A stretch of DNA of 64,000 nt from Saprospiraceae bacterium (GTDB lineage: Bacteria > Bacteroidota > Bacteroidia > Chitinophagales > Saprospiraceae). Each line of letters opens with the position of its first letter. Within the stretch, counting starts at the first letter, position 1. The stretch is taken from assembly GCA_013214355.1 (NCBI GenBank), contig JABSSL010000010.1, forward strand, positions 1 to 64,000, in the 5' to 3' direction. The translations under genes and the position numbers were made by a program. This document shows positions 37,094-47,214 of this stretch, in pieces. The notes beneath the pieces were generated by a model. That model searched no databases and had not been told where the DNA came from. It saw nothing but the letters and a program-made list of their open reading frames with translations.

Positions 37094-38683
37094 ATGGCCT
37101 TCGATCTTTCACAGTACCAGATTAACACTAAAGAGATCTACCGCAATCGTAGCACTCCAGAACTATACGAAATTGCGCTTCGACTCGAAAAAGGCACTGC
37201 CATTTCCGACGTTGGAGCATTACTGGTTTATTCCGGAACAAAAACCGGAAGAAGCCCTAAAGACAAGCGAATTGTAAAAGCCGCTCCTTCGGCTGAAAAC
37301 ATCGATTGGGGTGATATCAATATCGAGCTAGATGAGCATACTTTCATGATCAATCGCGAGCGCGCTATTGATTACCTTAATAGTATAGAAAGGATATTTG
37401 TGGTGGATGCTTTTGCTGGATGGGATCCCAATTACCGTCTGAAAATAAGAGTGATCTGTACCCGGGCCTACCATGCCCTCTTTATGCAGAACATGCTGAT
37501 CATGCCAACGGCTGAGGAATTGGCGGACTTTGGAGAACCGGACTACACTATCTTCAACGGCGGTAGCTTCCCCGCTAATCGCTACACCTCACAAATGACT
37601 TCTACTACTAGTGTAGATCTAAGCTTAGAACACAAAGAGTTCGTGATTCTGGGTACAGAATATGCCGGTGAGATGAAGAAAGGAGTATTCTCGGTCATGA
37701 ACTACTTAATGCCATTGCAAGATGTGCTTCCAATGCACTGTTCAGCTAACGTTGGCGAGGAAGGGGATGTAAGCATTCTATTTGGTTTGTCCGGAACCGG
37801 AAAAACAACTTTGAGTGCCGATCCCAAACGCAAACTCATCGGCGACGATGAGCACTGTTGGACTGATGACGGTGTTTTCAACATCGAGGGTGGATGTTAT
37901 GCCAAGGCTATTGATCTAAGCCCAGAGAATGAGCCAGACATATACAATGCCATCCGCTTCGGTACCATCTTGGAAAATGTAGTTTATGATAAGGCTACTC
38001 GCGAAGTAGACTACAGCGATACTTCCATCACACAAAACACAAGAGCTTCCTATCCGATCGATTTCATCGATAATATTCAGAAGCCATGTGTGGCTGGTAC
38101 ACCCAAGAATATCATCTTCCTGACTTGTGACGCTTTTGGTGTATTGCCTCCGGTAAGTTTGCTTACCCCCGAACAAGCTAGTTATCACTTTATTTCTGGC
38201 TACACGGCTAAGGTAGCTGGTACAGAAATGGGTGTGAAAGAGCCGCAAGCTACTTTCTCGGCCTGCTTCGGTGCTGCTTTTATGATGTGGCATCCCAATA
38301 AATATGCTGAATTGCTAGCGGATAAGATTAAATCTTCTGGAGCAAAAGCTTGGTTGGTGAACACTGGATGGACCGGTGGACCTTATGGAGAGGGATCTCG
38401 TATCAAGTTGCGATATACCAGAGCCATTATAGACGCTATCCATCATGGGGATTTTGAGCAAGTAGCCATGGATAAAGAACCTACCTTTGGTCTACAAGTT
38501 CCTCAGGCATGTCCCGAAGTACCTAGTGAAGTCTTGAATCCAAGAAGCACTTGGTCTGATAAGGAAGCCTATGATCGTACCATGGAGAAACTGGTAGAAT
38601 TATTCCAGAATAACTTCAAACAGTTCCAGTCCTTGGTGAACCCTGAAATTGTTGCAGCTGGACCAGCTGTGCTTACGGTCTAA
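37094..38683 (+). CDS. pckA: Phosphoenolpyruvate carboxykinase (ATP)
   Basis: This 529-residue enzyme interconverts oxaloacetate and PEP with ATP, the committed step of gluconeogenesis from TCA acids. Visible are the substrate-binding R-SPKDKR block ([11 protein letters not shown], about 51-61), the P-loop [13 protein letters not shown] (about 231-243), the metal-binding IGDDEHCW (about 250-257) and the RFGTILENV segment. Length is typical of the ATP-dependent class. It is alone on its strand, ended by a hairpin at 38718-38744. Together with ppc and maeB in this window it covers the PEP-pyruvate-oxaloacetate node. Confidence 0.97.
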   Translation: MAFDLSQYQINTKEIYRNRSTPELYEIALRLEKGTAISDVGALLVYSGTKTGRSPKDKRIVKAAPSAENIDWGDINIELDEHTFMINRERAIDYLNSIERIFVVDAFAGWDPNYRLKIRVICTRAYHALFMQNMLIMPTAEELADFGEPDYTIFNGGSFPANRYTSQMTSTTSVDLSLEHKEFVILGTEYAGEMKKGVFSVMNYLMPLQDVLPMHCSANVGEEGDVSILFGLSGTGKTTLSADPKRKLIGDDEHCWTDDGVFNIEGGCYAKAIDLSPENEPDIYNAIRFGTILENVVYDKATREVDYSDTSITQNTRASYPIDFIDNIQKPCVAGTPKNIIFLTCDAFGVLPPVSLLTPEQASYHFISGYTAKVAGTEMGVKEPQATFSACFGAAFMMWHPNKYAELLADKIKSSGAKAWLVNTGWTGGPYGEGSRIKLRYTRAIIDAIHHGDFEQVAMDKEPTFGLQVPQACPEVPSEVLNPRSTWSDKEAYDRTMEKLVELFQNNFKQFQSLVNPEIVAAGPAVLTV

Positions 38684-38717
38684 GCATCAATTTTAATTAA
38701 GATACACACCTTACTTG

Positions 38718-38744
38718 GGGAGTGTCAGCACTGCTGGCGCTCCC
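38718..38744. terminator. Bidirectional terminator after pckA
   Basis: GGGAGTGTCAG pairs with CTGGCGCTCCC with two G-T wobbles around a short loop, followed by TACCTCTATTT on the plus strand. It separates pckA from a convergent histidine kinase gene. Confidence 0.6.
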
Positions 38745-38756
38745 TACCTCTATTTA

Positions 38757-40820
38757 TCACAGACTACTTTCTTCTTTCGGCAGGCGAATTACAAAAATAC
38801 TGCCCTCCCCTTCTTGACTACTCAATTCCACAGAACCGCCTAGTTTTTCAACCGCTAGCTGAACCATGGCTAGGCCAATCCCAGATCCCAAATATTCATC
38901 CATACCATGAAGGCGCTTGAACATGACGAAAACATGTTCGTAATACTTCGAATCGATACCAATTCCATTATCATGCACCGCAATTTCATGATGCGTTGTG
39001 GTAGATTGGTATTTCACCTCAACAGTAGGTTGCGCGGATCGATTAAATTTCAGACCATTTTCCACTAAGTTCTTCAAAGCCACATGAATCAACGAACCAT
39101 TTGAGCTAATGGTAGGCAGTTCGCTAAAAATAAGACGGCCATCAGCTGCATGATGCCCCAGCTCCAATTCGTTGCTGATGTTTTGTAAAACCAGCCCCAA
39201 ATCCACCTGGCCTTGATGGTTGGCATCTCCCTTTGATAAATGCGAATAACTAGCCAAATCCTCTACCAGCGTATACAACTGGCTCGTACTTTTTTTAATA
39301 ATTTCAAAATAGTCATGTAAGTCCTTCTTTATCTCTTCCGGCAAACGTCTAGAAATTAGATCTACAAAACTTCCCATATTGCGGATGGGTTCCTTGAAAT
39401 CATGGGAAGCAATATAGCTGAAGGTTTCCAACTCGTAATTGGCTTGTTTTAATTGCTTGTTGGCCAACTGAAGGTCCTTTGTTCGTTCCTCCACTTGCAT
39501 TTCCAGTAAGGCATTCATTTTTTTTCTGGCTTGATTATTTCGGTAGACCGCGATGCCCCAGCCCCCAGCCAAGAAAAGGATAATAATCAATCCCATCGAG
39601 ATATAATTTCTGTCACGTAGCTGCCTTTGAATCAACTCTTTTTCCTTCTTTAAATGCTTGTTTTCAAGTTCCTTTTCTCTGATCTCATAGTCGCTTTCTA
39701 CTTGCTTAATCAGCTGATCTTTATCCGTTTGTCGAAGGCTATCGTTCAATGCTTGTGCAGCCTTCAGATGGCGGAGAGCAGCACCGGCCTCGTTCAGGGC
39801 CTCATAGGATTGACTGATTAAAAGATGAAAATCCTTAGAATATCTTGTAGCAGCCTTTCTCTCCAGCGAAGCTAGGCCCTCCTCCGCCAATTGAATCGCT
39901 TGTCGATACTTATTTTGCTGAAAGGCGCTGTTCGCCATATACCGTAAAGTAAGACCTTTACCATACGGGTACTGTAAACGTGTAGACAGTTCGTATGCCT
40001 CATCGAGATAGACTTTAGCTTCCTCAAATCTTGACTCTTCCTGGTGAATTCCACCGATATTAGCAAGCGTAATAATCAAAGATAGCTCCGACCCCACCGC
40101 TCGCTTGATACGCAAAGCTTCTGTATAAAGTACAAGCGCTCTATCGTATTCCTGTCGATTAAAGTACAGATTACCAATATTGTTGGTGATCATTCCCGTA
40201 TACAAAGTATGATCAATCGCCCGGGCATAGGCAAGTGCTTTATGTCCATATTCGAGTGCATTCGCATAATCATTTTTTTCCCTCAAAATACCTGACATAT
40301 TCGCCAGACAAGGAATCATGGAAACGGTATCTTTCATGGCTACAGCGATCATCAATGCGTCTTGATAATGGCCAAAAGCCTTCGTATGATACCCATAACG
40401 CTGATACACCCCACCGATTTTATTATACACTTTGCCCTTGTTCATTGTGTCATCAATCGATTCAAAACAGTTAAGGGCCTGCTCAAAATACCCCACCACC
40501 GAATCCAACTCAATGTTCATTTTCCGACCTACAGAGCCGAAGGCTGCATAGGCTTTACATTGATAACTTGACTCGCCTAGTTCCTCTGCTATCGCCAATA
40601 GTTCATGGGCGATAGCCAAACTTCGGTCTAAATCTTTGTTGATATATTGCTGAAAAAGCTGGTCCAGCACATCCAATTTAACCGTGTCATGAACCGTACC
40701 ATTTAACATTTGCTCTAGACTATCAATCGGTATCGACTGGTCCTGTGCAACAGCAAGTAGATGAAGACCTAAGCAAAAGATGAATAATCCCACTTTCAGA
40801 AACGCACATATTAGTCTCAT
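38757..40820 (-). CDS. TPR-containing sensor histidine kinase
   Basis: A 687-residue protein with a signal sequence (1-25), multiple tetratricopeptide repeats (about 60-360), a coiled coil and one membrane helix (about 408-428, SMGLIIILFLAGGWGIAVY). A HisKA domain follows with SHDFKEPIRNMGSF (His about 471), then a HATPase domain with NLVENGLKFN, DNGIGID and GSGIGLAMVQLAVEKLGG. No receiver domain or response regulator is adjacent, so its partner is elsewhere. The kinase core is of the phytochrome-like type, as is the one at 56672. The signal is presumably periplasmic through the TPRs. Confidence 0.9.
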   Translation of the reverse strand: MRLICAFLKVGLFIFCLGLHLLAVAQDQSIPIDSLEQMLNGTVHDTVKLDVLDQLFQQYINKDLDRSLAIAHELLAIAEELGESSYQCKAYAAFGSVGRKMNIELDSVVGYFEQALNCFESIDDTMNKGKVYNKIGGVYQRYGYHTKAFGHYQDALMIAVAMKDTVSMIPCLANMSGILREKNDYANALEYGHKALAYARAIDHTLYTGMITNNIGNLYFNRQEYDRALVLYTEALRIKRAVGSELSLIITLANIGGIHQEESRFEEAKVYLDEAYELSTRLQYPYGKGLTLRYMANSAFQQNKYRQAIQLAEEGLASLERKAATRYSKDFHLLISQSYEALNEAGAALRHLKAAQALNDSLRQTDKDQLIKQVESDYEIREKELENKHLKKEKELIQRQLRDRNYISMGLIIILFLAGGWGIAVYRNNQARKKMNALLEMQVEERTKDLQLANKQLKQANYELETFSYIASHDFKEPIRNMGSFVDLISRRLPEEIKKDLHDYFEIIKKSTSQLYTLVEDLASYSHLSKGDANHQGQVDLGLVLQNISNELELGHHAADGRLIFSELPTISSNGSLIHVALKNLVENGLKFNRSAQPTVEVKYQSTTTHHEIAVHDNGIGIDSKYYEHVFVMFKRLHGMDEYLGSGIGLAMVQLAVEKLGGSVELSSQEGEGSIFVIRLPKEESSL

Positions 40821-41081
40821 ATGTAAGCAACCTTTTCTATTCTATTCAACTGCTAATCAGAAATATCAGGGGAGGGGTATAATTATTTGTCTTCACTTGG
40901 GAAGGAAAGAGAAAAGACTCTCTTTCTATTTGTTAATATAAGTGAGGAATAAGATAACAATACTTTGCGATTGCAGGAAACCTATTTCGATCATTCCTAC
41001 TAGATCTTAGGGTTAAAATTGTGCTGATTCAAACTCCCTAAATGAAACAAAGTGATTTTATGTCCATGATCGAACGAAAGG

Positions 41082-41591
41082 CTAAGTCCCCTTCCTATCC
41101 TTGAAGGCCTGATGCAATTCTTTAAAGTCCAAACGTCCTCGGGTAGATTTGAGATAATCTAAAACGACGATGGCCTTTTGTAAGCGTGTATCAGAACGTT
41201 TGGGCTTGCCAATCAGGTAGATTAAACTACGTTGCTTTCCAGCAGTCAGTTGATGGAATAATGCGCTACCCTCCTCATCTACCTCAAATAAGGCTTCTAA
41301 TTCCTCTGGTAGTGGCAGTCCATATTGACTATCATCTTTCTGCAACTCTACTTGTATTTCAGCACCTAATTTCAAATTCAACTTTTGCCGCAATGCTTTA
41401 TTAACATTGATAAAATATCCACCCTGCCCGTCAGGCATGAGTGCACATTGAATAGATTCTCGTCCGTTCAAAGTGCAAATGACTCGGCGACTAGCATCAG
41501 CGAGAATGACCTGTGCGACCTCGTCTGGAACCGGAATATGATGCCCCCACAAGGATGAATTGAAGTTGCGCAAGACGGTTTTGAATTTCAT
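41082..41591 (-). CDS. YdeI/OmpD-associated family protein (DUF1905 + YdeI domains)
   Basis: The 169-residue protein has a DUF1905-like N-terminus (SSLWGHHIPVPDEVAQVI, then YFINVNKALRQKLNLKLG) and a YdeI-like C-terminus (QLTAGKQRSLIYLIGKPKRSDTR, in part). The family has no proven function. It stands alone on the minus strand, with 261 noncoding bases to the histidine kinase start and 178 to the divergent frameshifted gene. Confidence 0.75.
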   Translation of the reverse strand: MKFKTVLRNFNSSLWGHHIPVPDEVAQVILADASRRVICTLNGRESIQCALMPDGQGGYFINVNKALRQKLNLKLGAEIQVELQKDDSQYGLPLPEELEALFEVDEEGSALFHQLTAGKQRSLIYLIGKPKRSDTRLQKAIVVLDYLKSTRGRLDFKELHQAFKDRKGT

Positions 41592-41769
41592 ACCTTAAAA
41601 ATAAGCTTTTCCAGCAGAGGCCAATATCAAACTTGCTTACCGTTACACTTAAGGAGACTAGATAATTTTATTCATCCAAAAGGTTCGACCTTACAATCTA
41701 GAACGCTTCCATAAACCGTTTCGCACATCTTTGTGGGGTACTAATTATTAATCAAGTATCCGACACATA

Positions 41770-42608
41770 ATGAAAAAGAACTTTCAACTACTTACACTCC
41801 TTGGGAGCCTGTTGTTGGCCTCCACGGTCCTTCCAGCACAGTCAGTTTTTTCACTAACGAAAAGTATGCCCAAAATGGCTTAAGCCTCCAACTGGGTTGG
41901 CAATGGAATCAAGCTCAAGATTTAGTATTTTCTCCACTAGTATACAGCGGATCTTCCTTGTCCAACCTTACCCTACAATATGAGCGCTACCAGAAACGAG
42001 GCATTCATCAGCTAAGCCTGGGATACAATCAAAGCGACATCACGGCAGCCCCCCTAATTACTTTTACGGATTTCGGTCAATCTTTCACTCGCACACCCAG
42101 TGTCATCCGGCAGGTTCACCTGCACTATGGTTATGCGCATCTGGTCAAGAGCACCGATTCCTTTCAATGGTATGTCGGAGGTATCGTGGAAACTCAACTC
42201 CATCACACCACCTACAATTTTGGTCTATCGGATGATGAGGGATACCTGTTTACCAACGATCTGCAGGCCTGGCTAATGGCTTTCTTACAGCTGGATAGCA
42301 AAAACCGATTTCGTTTTGATCTTAGTATTCCACTGCTGACTTATGCCACCCGCCCAGAATATGCGATTGTAGATAATGAAGAAATCCAACATAATGGTTC
42401 AGGTTTAAGCTTTTTGTATCAGCAAGGAGAATGGTCTTCCCTGAACAACTACCTGGCTATAGATTTTGGTCTCACCTTAGACCACCGTATTTCCAATACC
42501 GCCGCAATACAAGTGGGCTATGGACTAGCGTACTATCGATACGAGCAACCCTTGAGCATCTCCATTTTAAAGAACCAATTTAATCTAGGTCTATCCTTTA
42601 CCTTCTAA
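41770..42608 (+). pseudogene. Outer-membrane-barrel-like protein interrupted by a one-base deletion in a T tract
   Basis: An ATG at 41770 opens a signal peptide (MKKNFQLLTLLGSLLLASTVLPAQ) that soon hits TAA at 41881. The rest of the protein is in another frame to 42608. The T6 run at 41846-41851 is the junction: adding one T makes a single 279-residue frame reading PAQSVFFTNEKYAQNG, and 839 bases plus one is divisible by three. The product has alternating strands and a terminal Phe (LGLSFTF), as in outer-membrane beta-barrels. It lies 3 bases before an S41 peptidase gene. A translated remnant may begin at ATG 41958. It could be an inactivated gene, a phase-variable one, or a sequence error. 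Confidence 0.7.
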
Positions 42609-42611
42609 ATC

Positions 42612-43625
42612 ATGAAAACATACTATTTCTTACTACTAAGTCTTCTTTCTTTCTCTTGCAGTGACCTACTATTCGAAGAAGAACCTGCGAACGATCCCGT
42701 AGGCAATTTCGAAAGTCTCTGGAATACCTTCCATACGCGATATGCTGTTTTTGAACAAAGGCAAGTGGATTGGCAAGCACTCTATGCACAATATCGCCCG
42801 TTAGTCAATGACCAAACCACCGATCAAGAATTGTTTAATATCATCACCGCCATGCTGACCCATTTAGACGATGCCCACGTATCCCTCATGGCTGATGGCC
42901 AACCCTTTTGGAGAGGTTTTCACGAGTTTAGAGAAAGGACAAAAGACAGTCTATTCAATCTCTGGATGATTCCCAACAACTATGTCGCAGGCAACTTTGT
43001 CAATGTAAACGATCAGTTTTTTTACGGAAAAATCCAAGGCGACATTGGCTATCTCTTTGTTCGACATCTATCGGATGATCCGGCTGGCTTTATCGACCCC
43101 TTCATCGCGGAAATGCAGCATATGAAAGGGATGGTAATTGACCTGCGGCACAATGGAGGGGGTGATTTCACCCATGGCGAATTAATCGCTTCTAGATTTG
43201 CCAGTCAACGGACCCTAGCCTTTAGTGGGCAACCCAAAAACGGACCTGGTCCGAATGACTATGCACCTGCTACGGATTATTATCTGGAACCCGACGGCCC
43301 CATCCGATTTACAAAACCGGTCATTGTATTGACGGATATTTACACCGTAAGTGCCGGAGAGAATTTGGTACTTTATCTACGAGAGCAGCCCCATGTAACA
43401 GTTATTGGAGATAGAACAACGGGAGCTATGGGCGAAAGGATTGAGAAAGAAATGCCCAATGGCTGGGTTTACTCCATTACCGGACAGATCATGACTGCGG
43501 CTGATGGCAACGTTTATGAAGGCCCTGGTATCCCACCAGATCTATTTCTACTCAATACACCAACAGAAATGGAACAGGGAATCGACAAAACTTTGGAAAA
43601 AGCGATTGAGAAGATTCGTGAATAA
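42612..43625 (+). CDS. S41-family peptidase, lipoprotein
   Basis: A 337-residue predicted lipoprotein (lipobox LSFSC, C16) with the C-terminal processing peptidase fold. It has the DLRHNGGGDF strand (about 177-186), the nucleophile in TVSAGENL (S247), and GERIEKEMPNGW further on. No clear PDZ domain is visible, as in many tricorn-like or retinol-binding-like S41 proteins of Bacteroidota. The usual Lys is not obvious, and E250 may replace it. It follows the frameshifted barrel gene by 3 bases and is ended by the hairpin at 43669-43704. Substrate unknown. Confidence 0.87.
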   Translation: MKTYYFLLLSLLSFSCSDLLFEEEPANDPVGNFESLWNTFHTRYAVFEQRQVDWQALYAQYRPLVNDQTTDQELFNIITAMLTHLDDAHVSLMADGQPFWRGFHEFRERTKDSLFNLWMIPNNYVAGNFVNVNDQFFYGKIQGDIGYLFVRHLSDDPAGFIDPFIAEMQHMKGMVIDLRHNGGGDFTHGELIASRFASQRTLAFSGQPKNGPGPNDYAPATDYYLEPDGPIRFTKPVIVLTDIYTVSAGENLVLYLREQPHVTVIGDRTTGAMGERIEKEMPNGWVYSITGQIMTAADGNVYEGPGIPPDLFLLNTPTEMEQGIDKTLEKAIEKIRE

Positions 43626-43668
43626 GAAGCATTAATTATTCCATTACCATCCTTCCCCAATCAGTTAT

Positions 43669-43704
43669 CCATTGAGTGCTGTATGCTTTTGCAGCACTCA
43701 ATGG
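43669..43704. terminator. Bidirectional hairpin terminator
   Basis: CCATTGAGTGCTG (43669-43681) pairs perfectly with CAGCACTCAATGG (43692-43704) around a 10-base loop rich in T. It lies between convergent genes ending at 43625 and 43739. Confidence 0.75.
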
Positions 43705-43738
43705 GCTTAGTGGACTTGTGTTGTACGGTATATCCGTC

Positions 43739-44998
43739 CTATTGCCGGGGCACCTCTGTCTTAATATGCTCCTCTCGGTTAATATTCATGGTAGGTGTAC
43801 CATTGAAGTCCTCCACTTTTCCATAAAAGCAGGCCTCCTTCTGAGCTAAAACTTCGTCTGCCTTGTAAGAAAAGTTAGGTAAGTCCTTCTTTCGGATAAA
43901 TACAGAGAAGATCTGATTCGGGAACTGCTTATCAATATTCAACCAGAGGTTTCCACTACGGCTATAACGTGTACTTACCACCGTACCGCAAACTTGGATC
44001 TGTTGTCCTCCTCCCATATAGCGCTTGGCCTGTACCGTATTGAAATGATTGGGTGCCAAAGTCGGTGCCTTGATGGGGTCTACATCCCCTTTAGCCATAT
44101 CTGGCAGCCAGCTTTTCTTATCGAGATTAGCTTCTAATTGATCCTCCACCTCATCGGGTAAGGCGCTGTAGAAATCCAGGCCAGTGAGGGTCTCGACTTC
44201 ATTAACGGGCACGGCATAGGAAGCTAGTGGGTCCGAACATTTCTCATTTGGCATAATGAAACCAATGGCGCGCTTATTGGTAAGATCCAACGCCACTTTG
44301 AAATACTTTTCTGGAATGCTCACCTTATTGACACTGCGCTCCACTCTCGGTAGATCATCAGCCAAGACGGGGCCGGTCACAACATACAATGCTGCCGTAG
44401 GATGATCAAAAACGTAGCCCCGCAATCGCACCTCTAAATCCGCCCAACTCTCCCGATTAAATTCGGGGCGCTGCGGAGACATATTTGAATAGAAATAGGA
44501 CTCCGACAAAGCTTTCTGACTCCATCTAAAATCGGCAGAAGGAGCTAAATGACCCCGATCATATCCATATCCATCATACTTGTAGGAACTGTCTGCTTGT
44601 AAATACTTGAGAAAATAATCTTCCTCCACGGCTGTTCCGGTCTTAACCATAGGATCCGGTCTAAAATCATTGGTTCTAGACACTTTCCCGTTAATGACGT
44701 CAGGCGTGATGATGTGCGCTACCCATTTAGCCTGTTCATGTTCTTCATCGTATTCTAAGGCCATGGCGGTATGCAAGATGTAATCGGTAGAGGGTAAGCC
44801 AATATCCCGCAAATCTCTTTGTACTTTCTGTAACTTCAATTCTTCCAAACGATCTTCCAACATCTTCCGTTGAGACTCCAACTGCTTGATATCGGATTGA
44901 ACGTTTAGAATGTGCTGTTCAAGATTTTGGCTGAGCAGCCAACAAGGGAGGGCTAGGAGAAGCCCAAGTAGGGAGGGTTTCATAGCAATGATTTTCAT
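43739..44998 (-). CDS. Secreted DNA/RNA non-specific endonuclease with OB-fold-like tail
   Basis: The 419-residue protein has a signal peptide (about 1-24), a coiled coil (about 27-60), and a NUC1-type beta-beta-alpha metal nuclease domain with the catalytic DRGH at 147-150 and SNMSPQRPEFNRESW (His-Asn metal site region, about 171-185). The last 90 residues (about 330-419; QVCGTVVSTRYSRSGNLWLN, FSVFIRKKDLPNF) look like an OB-fold nucleic-acid-binding domain, which is an uncommon addition. It likely degrades extracellular nucleic acids for nutrients. The start may be Met1 or Met6. It is 10 bases after the Fe-ADH gene on the same strand. Confidence 0.9.
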   Translation of the reverse strand: MKIIAMKPSLLGLLLALPCWLLSQNLEQHILNVQSDIKQLESQRKMLEDRLEELKLQKVQRDLRDIGLPSTDYILHTAMALEYDEEHEQAKWVAHIITPDVINGKVSRTNDFRPDPMVKTGTAVEEDYFLKYLQADSSYKYDGYGYDRGHLAPSADFRWSQKALSESYFYSNMSPQRPEFNRESWADLEVRLRGYVFDHPTAALYVVTGPVLADDLPRVERSVNKVSIPEKYFKVALDLTNKRAIGFIMPNEKCSDPLASYAVPVNEVETLTGLDFYSALPDEVEDQLEANLDKKSWLPDMAKGDVDPIKAPTLAPNHFNTVQAKRYMGGGQQIQVCGTVVSTRYSRSGNLWLNIDKQFPNQIFSVFIRKKDLPNFSYKADEVLAQKEACFYGKVEDFNGTPTMNINREEHIKTEVPRQ

Positions 44999-45008
44999 AC
45001 TCGTGTAC

Positions 45009-46178
45009 TTATAATCTAGTTTGCAAAATAAATATTCGTTCTTCTTCTGTTAACTGTACGGGATTGAATTTATTGCTTGTTGCGGCAGCAATATTGGGGA
45101 TTTCTGCCATTTGTAAGCCAAATTGAGAAAGTCGAGGAAGTTCAAAGCTTTGAATCCACTCTTCTATCCGCTCCAAAAGTCCCGTAATGTAGTATTCGGC
45201 AGACTTACCTCTCGCTGTAACAAACATACGCCCTACCTGCTCATATTTCTTCCAAGCAATATCTTCTTGCTGCAATTTTTCCACCGTGAGTCGATTACTT
45301 ATACCCATCAAAGTACCACATAATGCCCCGTGCGGAATGGCTATCCGCGCTCCTACTGACGAAGCGAAACCGTGAATGGTTCCTAAACCAGCATTGGCTA
45401 AACTTAGGCCAGACAAATAGGCTGCATAGGCCATCTTTTCCCTAGCGATCAGATCCTCGCCCTGTTCAACCACCCGCTGCAAACTATCGGCGATACAGCC
45501 CAAGCCATCCAAAGCAAGCGCATCGGTATACCAACTAGCTTGTGTCGATAGATAAGACTCCAACAATTGCGTAAAGGCATCCATGCCGCTATAAGCTGAA
45601 ATATGGGTTGGACAACTAAGCATTAGGTGAGGATCAATCAAAGCAACGGCTGGAACATATTGCTCATGCCGCAAGGACTTTTTGAAGCCATCTTCTCCAA
45701 CTTCCGAAAGCACTGCATTTTTTGTGGCCTCGCTACCGGTTCCTGCTGTGGTCGGGACTGCAATAAAGGGTAAAGTCTTGCCGGATGGTTTGCGGTCTCC
45801 TACTCCTTCCAAGAAGCGCTTCACAGAAACTGTTTCGCAAAACATAGCAGCTATCGCCTTGGCGGCATCCAAGACACTTCCCCCTCCAATTCCTACCACT
45901 ACCTCCATCCCCTCTTCACGATATTGTTCCACTGCACGATCCACTACCATGGGGCTGGGCTCTCCTGACACCGTATACTGGCGCCACTCAATGCCTGCTG
46001 ACTCTAATTGCGCCAACAAATTCGGCCATCGGGCACTCTCCGGTAGAGATTTACCGCCCGTAACCAGCAAAACTTTCTTGCCCCAATGCTGCACCAGTCC
46101 GGGGAGTGCAGCCAGTTTCCCACTGCCAAAAACTACTTTGGGACTGCTGGCTAAAGCAAAAGAGCCGTTCCAACTCAT
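45009..46178 (-). CDS. Iron-containing (type III) alcohol dehydrogenase
   Basis: The 389-residue enzyme has the NAD-binding GGGSVLDAAKAIA (about 97-109), TTAGTGSEATKNAV (about 142-155), and metal-site histidines in GTIHGFASSVGARIAIPHG (about 262-280). The D-x3-H motif usually holding the first two metal ligands reads GMDAFTQLLES, so the His is Gln; some subfamilies share this. It may therefore bind metal with a changed set or use another substrate class. The substrate (butanol, lactaldehyde or glycerol-like) is unknown. It runs with the nuclease gene on the minus strand, 10 bases apart, and is divergent from sua5. Confidence 0.9.
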   Translation of the reverse strand: MSWNGSFALASSPKVVFGSGKLAALPGLVQHWGKKVLLVTGGKSLPESARWPNLLAQLESAGIEWRQYTVSGEPSPMVVDRAVEQYREEGMEVVVGIGGGSVLDAAKAIAAMFCETVSVKRFLEGVGDRKPSGKTLPFIAVPTTAGTGSEATKNAVLSEVGEDGFKKSLRHEQYVPAVALIDPHLMLSCPTHISAYSGMDAFTQLLESYLSTQASWYTDALALDGLGCIADSLQRVVEQGEDLIAREKMAYAAYLSGLSLANAGLGTIHGFASSVGARIAIPHGALCGTLMGISNRLTVEKLQQEDIAWKKYEQVGRMFVTARGKSAEYYITGLLERIEEWIQSFELPRLSQFGLQMAEIPNIAAATSNKFNPVQLTEEERIFILQTRL

Positions 46179-46263
46179 ATTTTTTCTGCAAGCTTAGGCA
46201 TTATGAGGCAGAAAAAGAATTTAAGACCTTGGAAAGACTCACCAGCTGCGTATTTTTGCCCCC

Positions 46264-47214
46264 ATGATTGGAACGGACTTATCCATTGCGAAGCAACAAT
46301 TGGTATCGGGAGAGTTGGTAGCCATCCCAACGGAGACGGTTTATGGATTGGCAGCCAATGCTTTATCTGCTAGCGCTGTAGCCAAAATCTTTGCAGCCAA
46401 GGACCGGCCTTCCTTCGATCCATTAATTGTACATACCAATGCTTGGGAGCGAGTGGAGCAATGGGTCCAGGACGTTCCAGCCCTGGCTCATCAGTTAGCG
46501 GCAGCCTTCATGCCGGGCCCTTTAACCCTCCTCTTACCGAAGAAACAGGTCATCCCCGATTTGGTGACGGCTGGCCTACCGCGGGTGGGCATACGCTTGC
46601 CTCGCCATCCGATGACACAATCCTTGCTAGCCACGCTGGATTTCCCAGTGGCAGCACCCAGTGCCAACCCATTCGGATACATCAGCCCCACGACCGCTCA
46701 ACACGTCAATGATCAGCTAGGTGCTAACGTTAGCTACATTCTTGATGGAGGCCCTTGCCAAGTAGGGGTAGAAAGCACCATCGTATCTTTTGAAGAAGGT
46801 GAGGTGGTTGTCCTCCGAAAAGGAGGTACACCCATTGAGCGCATAGAAGCGCTGATTGGTCCTGTTCAGGTTAAAGCATATTCCACTTCCAACCCAACTG
46901 CTCCCGGGATGTTGAAGAGTCACTACGCACCTCGGATACCTTTTCTATTGGGCAATAAAGAGGACCTTATAGAAGAACATGCGGGAAAGAAGGTAGGCGT
47001 CCTTGCCTTTAGGGAGTCCATACCACATCAAGACGTTCTATTCCAGCAAATACTTTCTCCCACTGGCGATCTATCGGAAGCAGCACAAAGGCTTTTCGCC
47101 GCCATGCGAGAAATGGACCAAATGGATCTCGATCTTATCATCGCAGAATACCTACCGGAAGAAGGCTTGGGCAGAGCCATCAATGACCGACTGAGAAGGG
47201 CAGCCGCACTATAG
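46264..47214 (+). CDS. sua5: L-threonylcarbamoyladenylate synthase (Sua5 type)
   Basis: A 316-residue enzyme that makes threonylcarbamoyl-AMP from threonine, bicarbonate and ATP, the first step of t6A modification of ANN-decoding tRNAs. The YrdC core has IPTETVYGLAANAL (about 21-34), KDRPSFDPLIVH, and PSANPFGYISPT. A C-terminal Sua5 domain (about 215-316; SNPTAPGMLKSHYAPRIP) makes it the long Sua5 form rather than TsaC. It is a housekeeping gene, alone on the strand and divergent from the Fe-ADH. Confidence 0.95.
   Translation: MIGTDLSIAKQQLVSGELVAIPTETVYGLAANALSASAVAKIFAAKDRPSFDPLIVHTNAWERVEQWVQDVPALAHQLAAAFMPGPLTLLLPKKQVIPDLVTAGLPRVGIRLPRHPMTQSLLATLDFPVAAPSANPFGYISPTTAQHVNDQLGANVSYILDGGPCQVGVESTIVSFEEGEVVVLRKGGTPIERIEALIGPVQVKAYSTSNPTAPGMLKSHYAPRIPFLLGNKEDLIEEHAGKKVGVLAFRESIPHQDVLFQQILSPTGDLSEAAQRLFAAMREMDQMDLDLIIAEYLPEEGLGRAINDRLRRAAAL

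Noticed and set aside
43739-46178. Toxin-immunity reading of the nuclease and Fe-ADH pair
   Set aside because: The nuclease has a signal peptide and normal family architecture, and the ADH is a complete metabolic enzyme, so there is no immunity partner.
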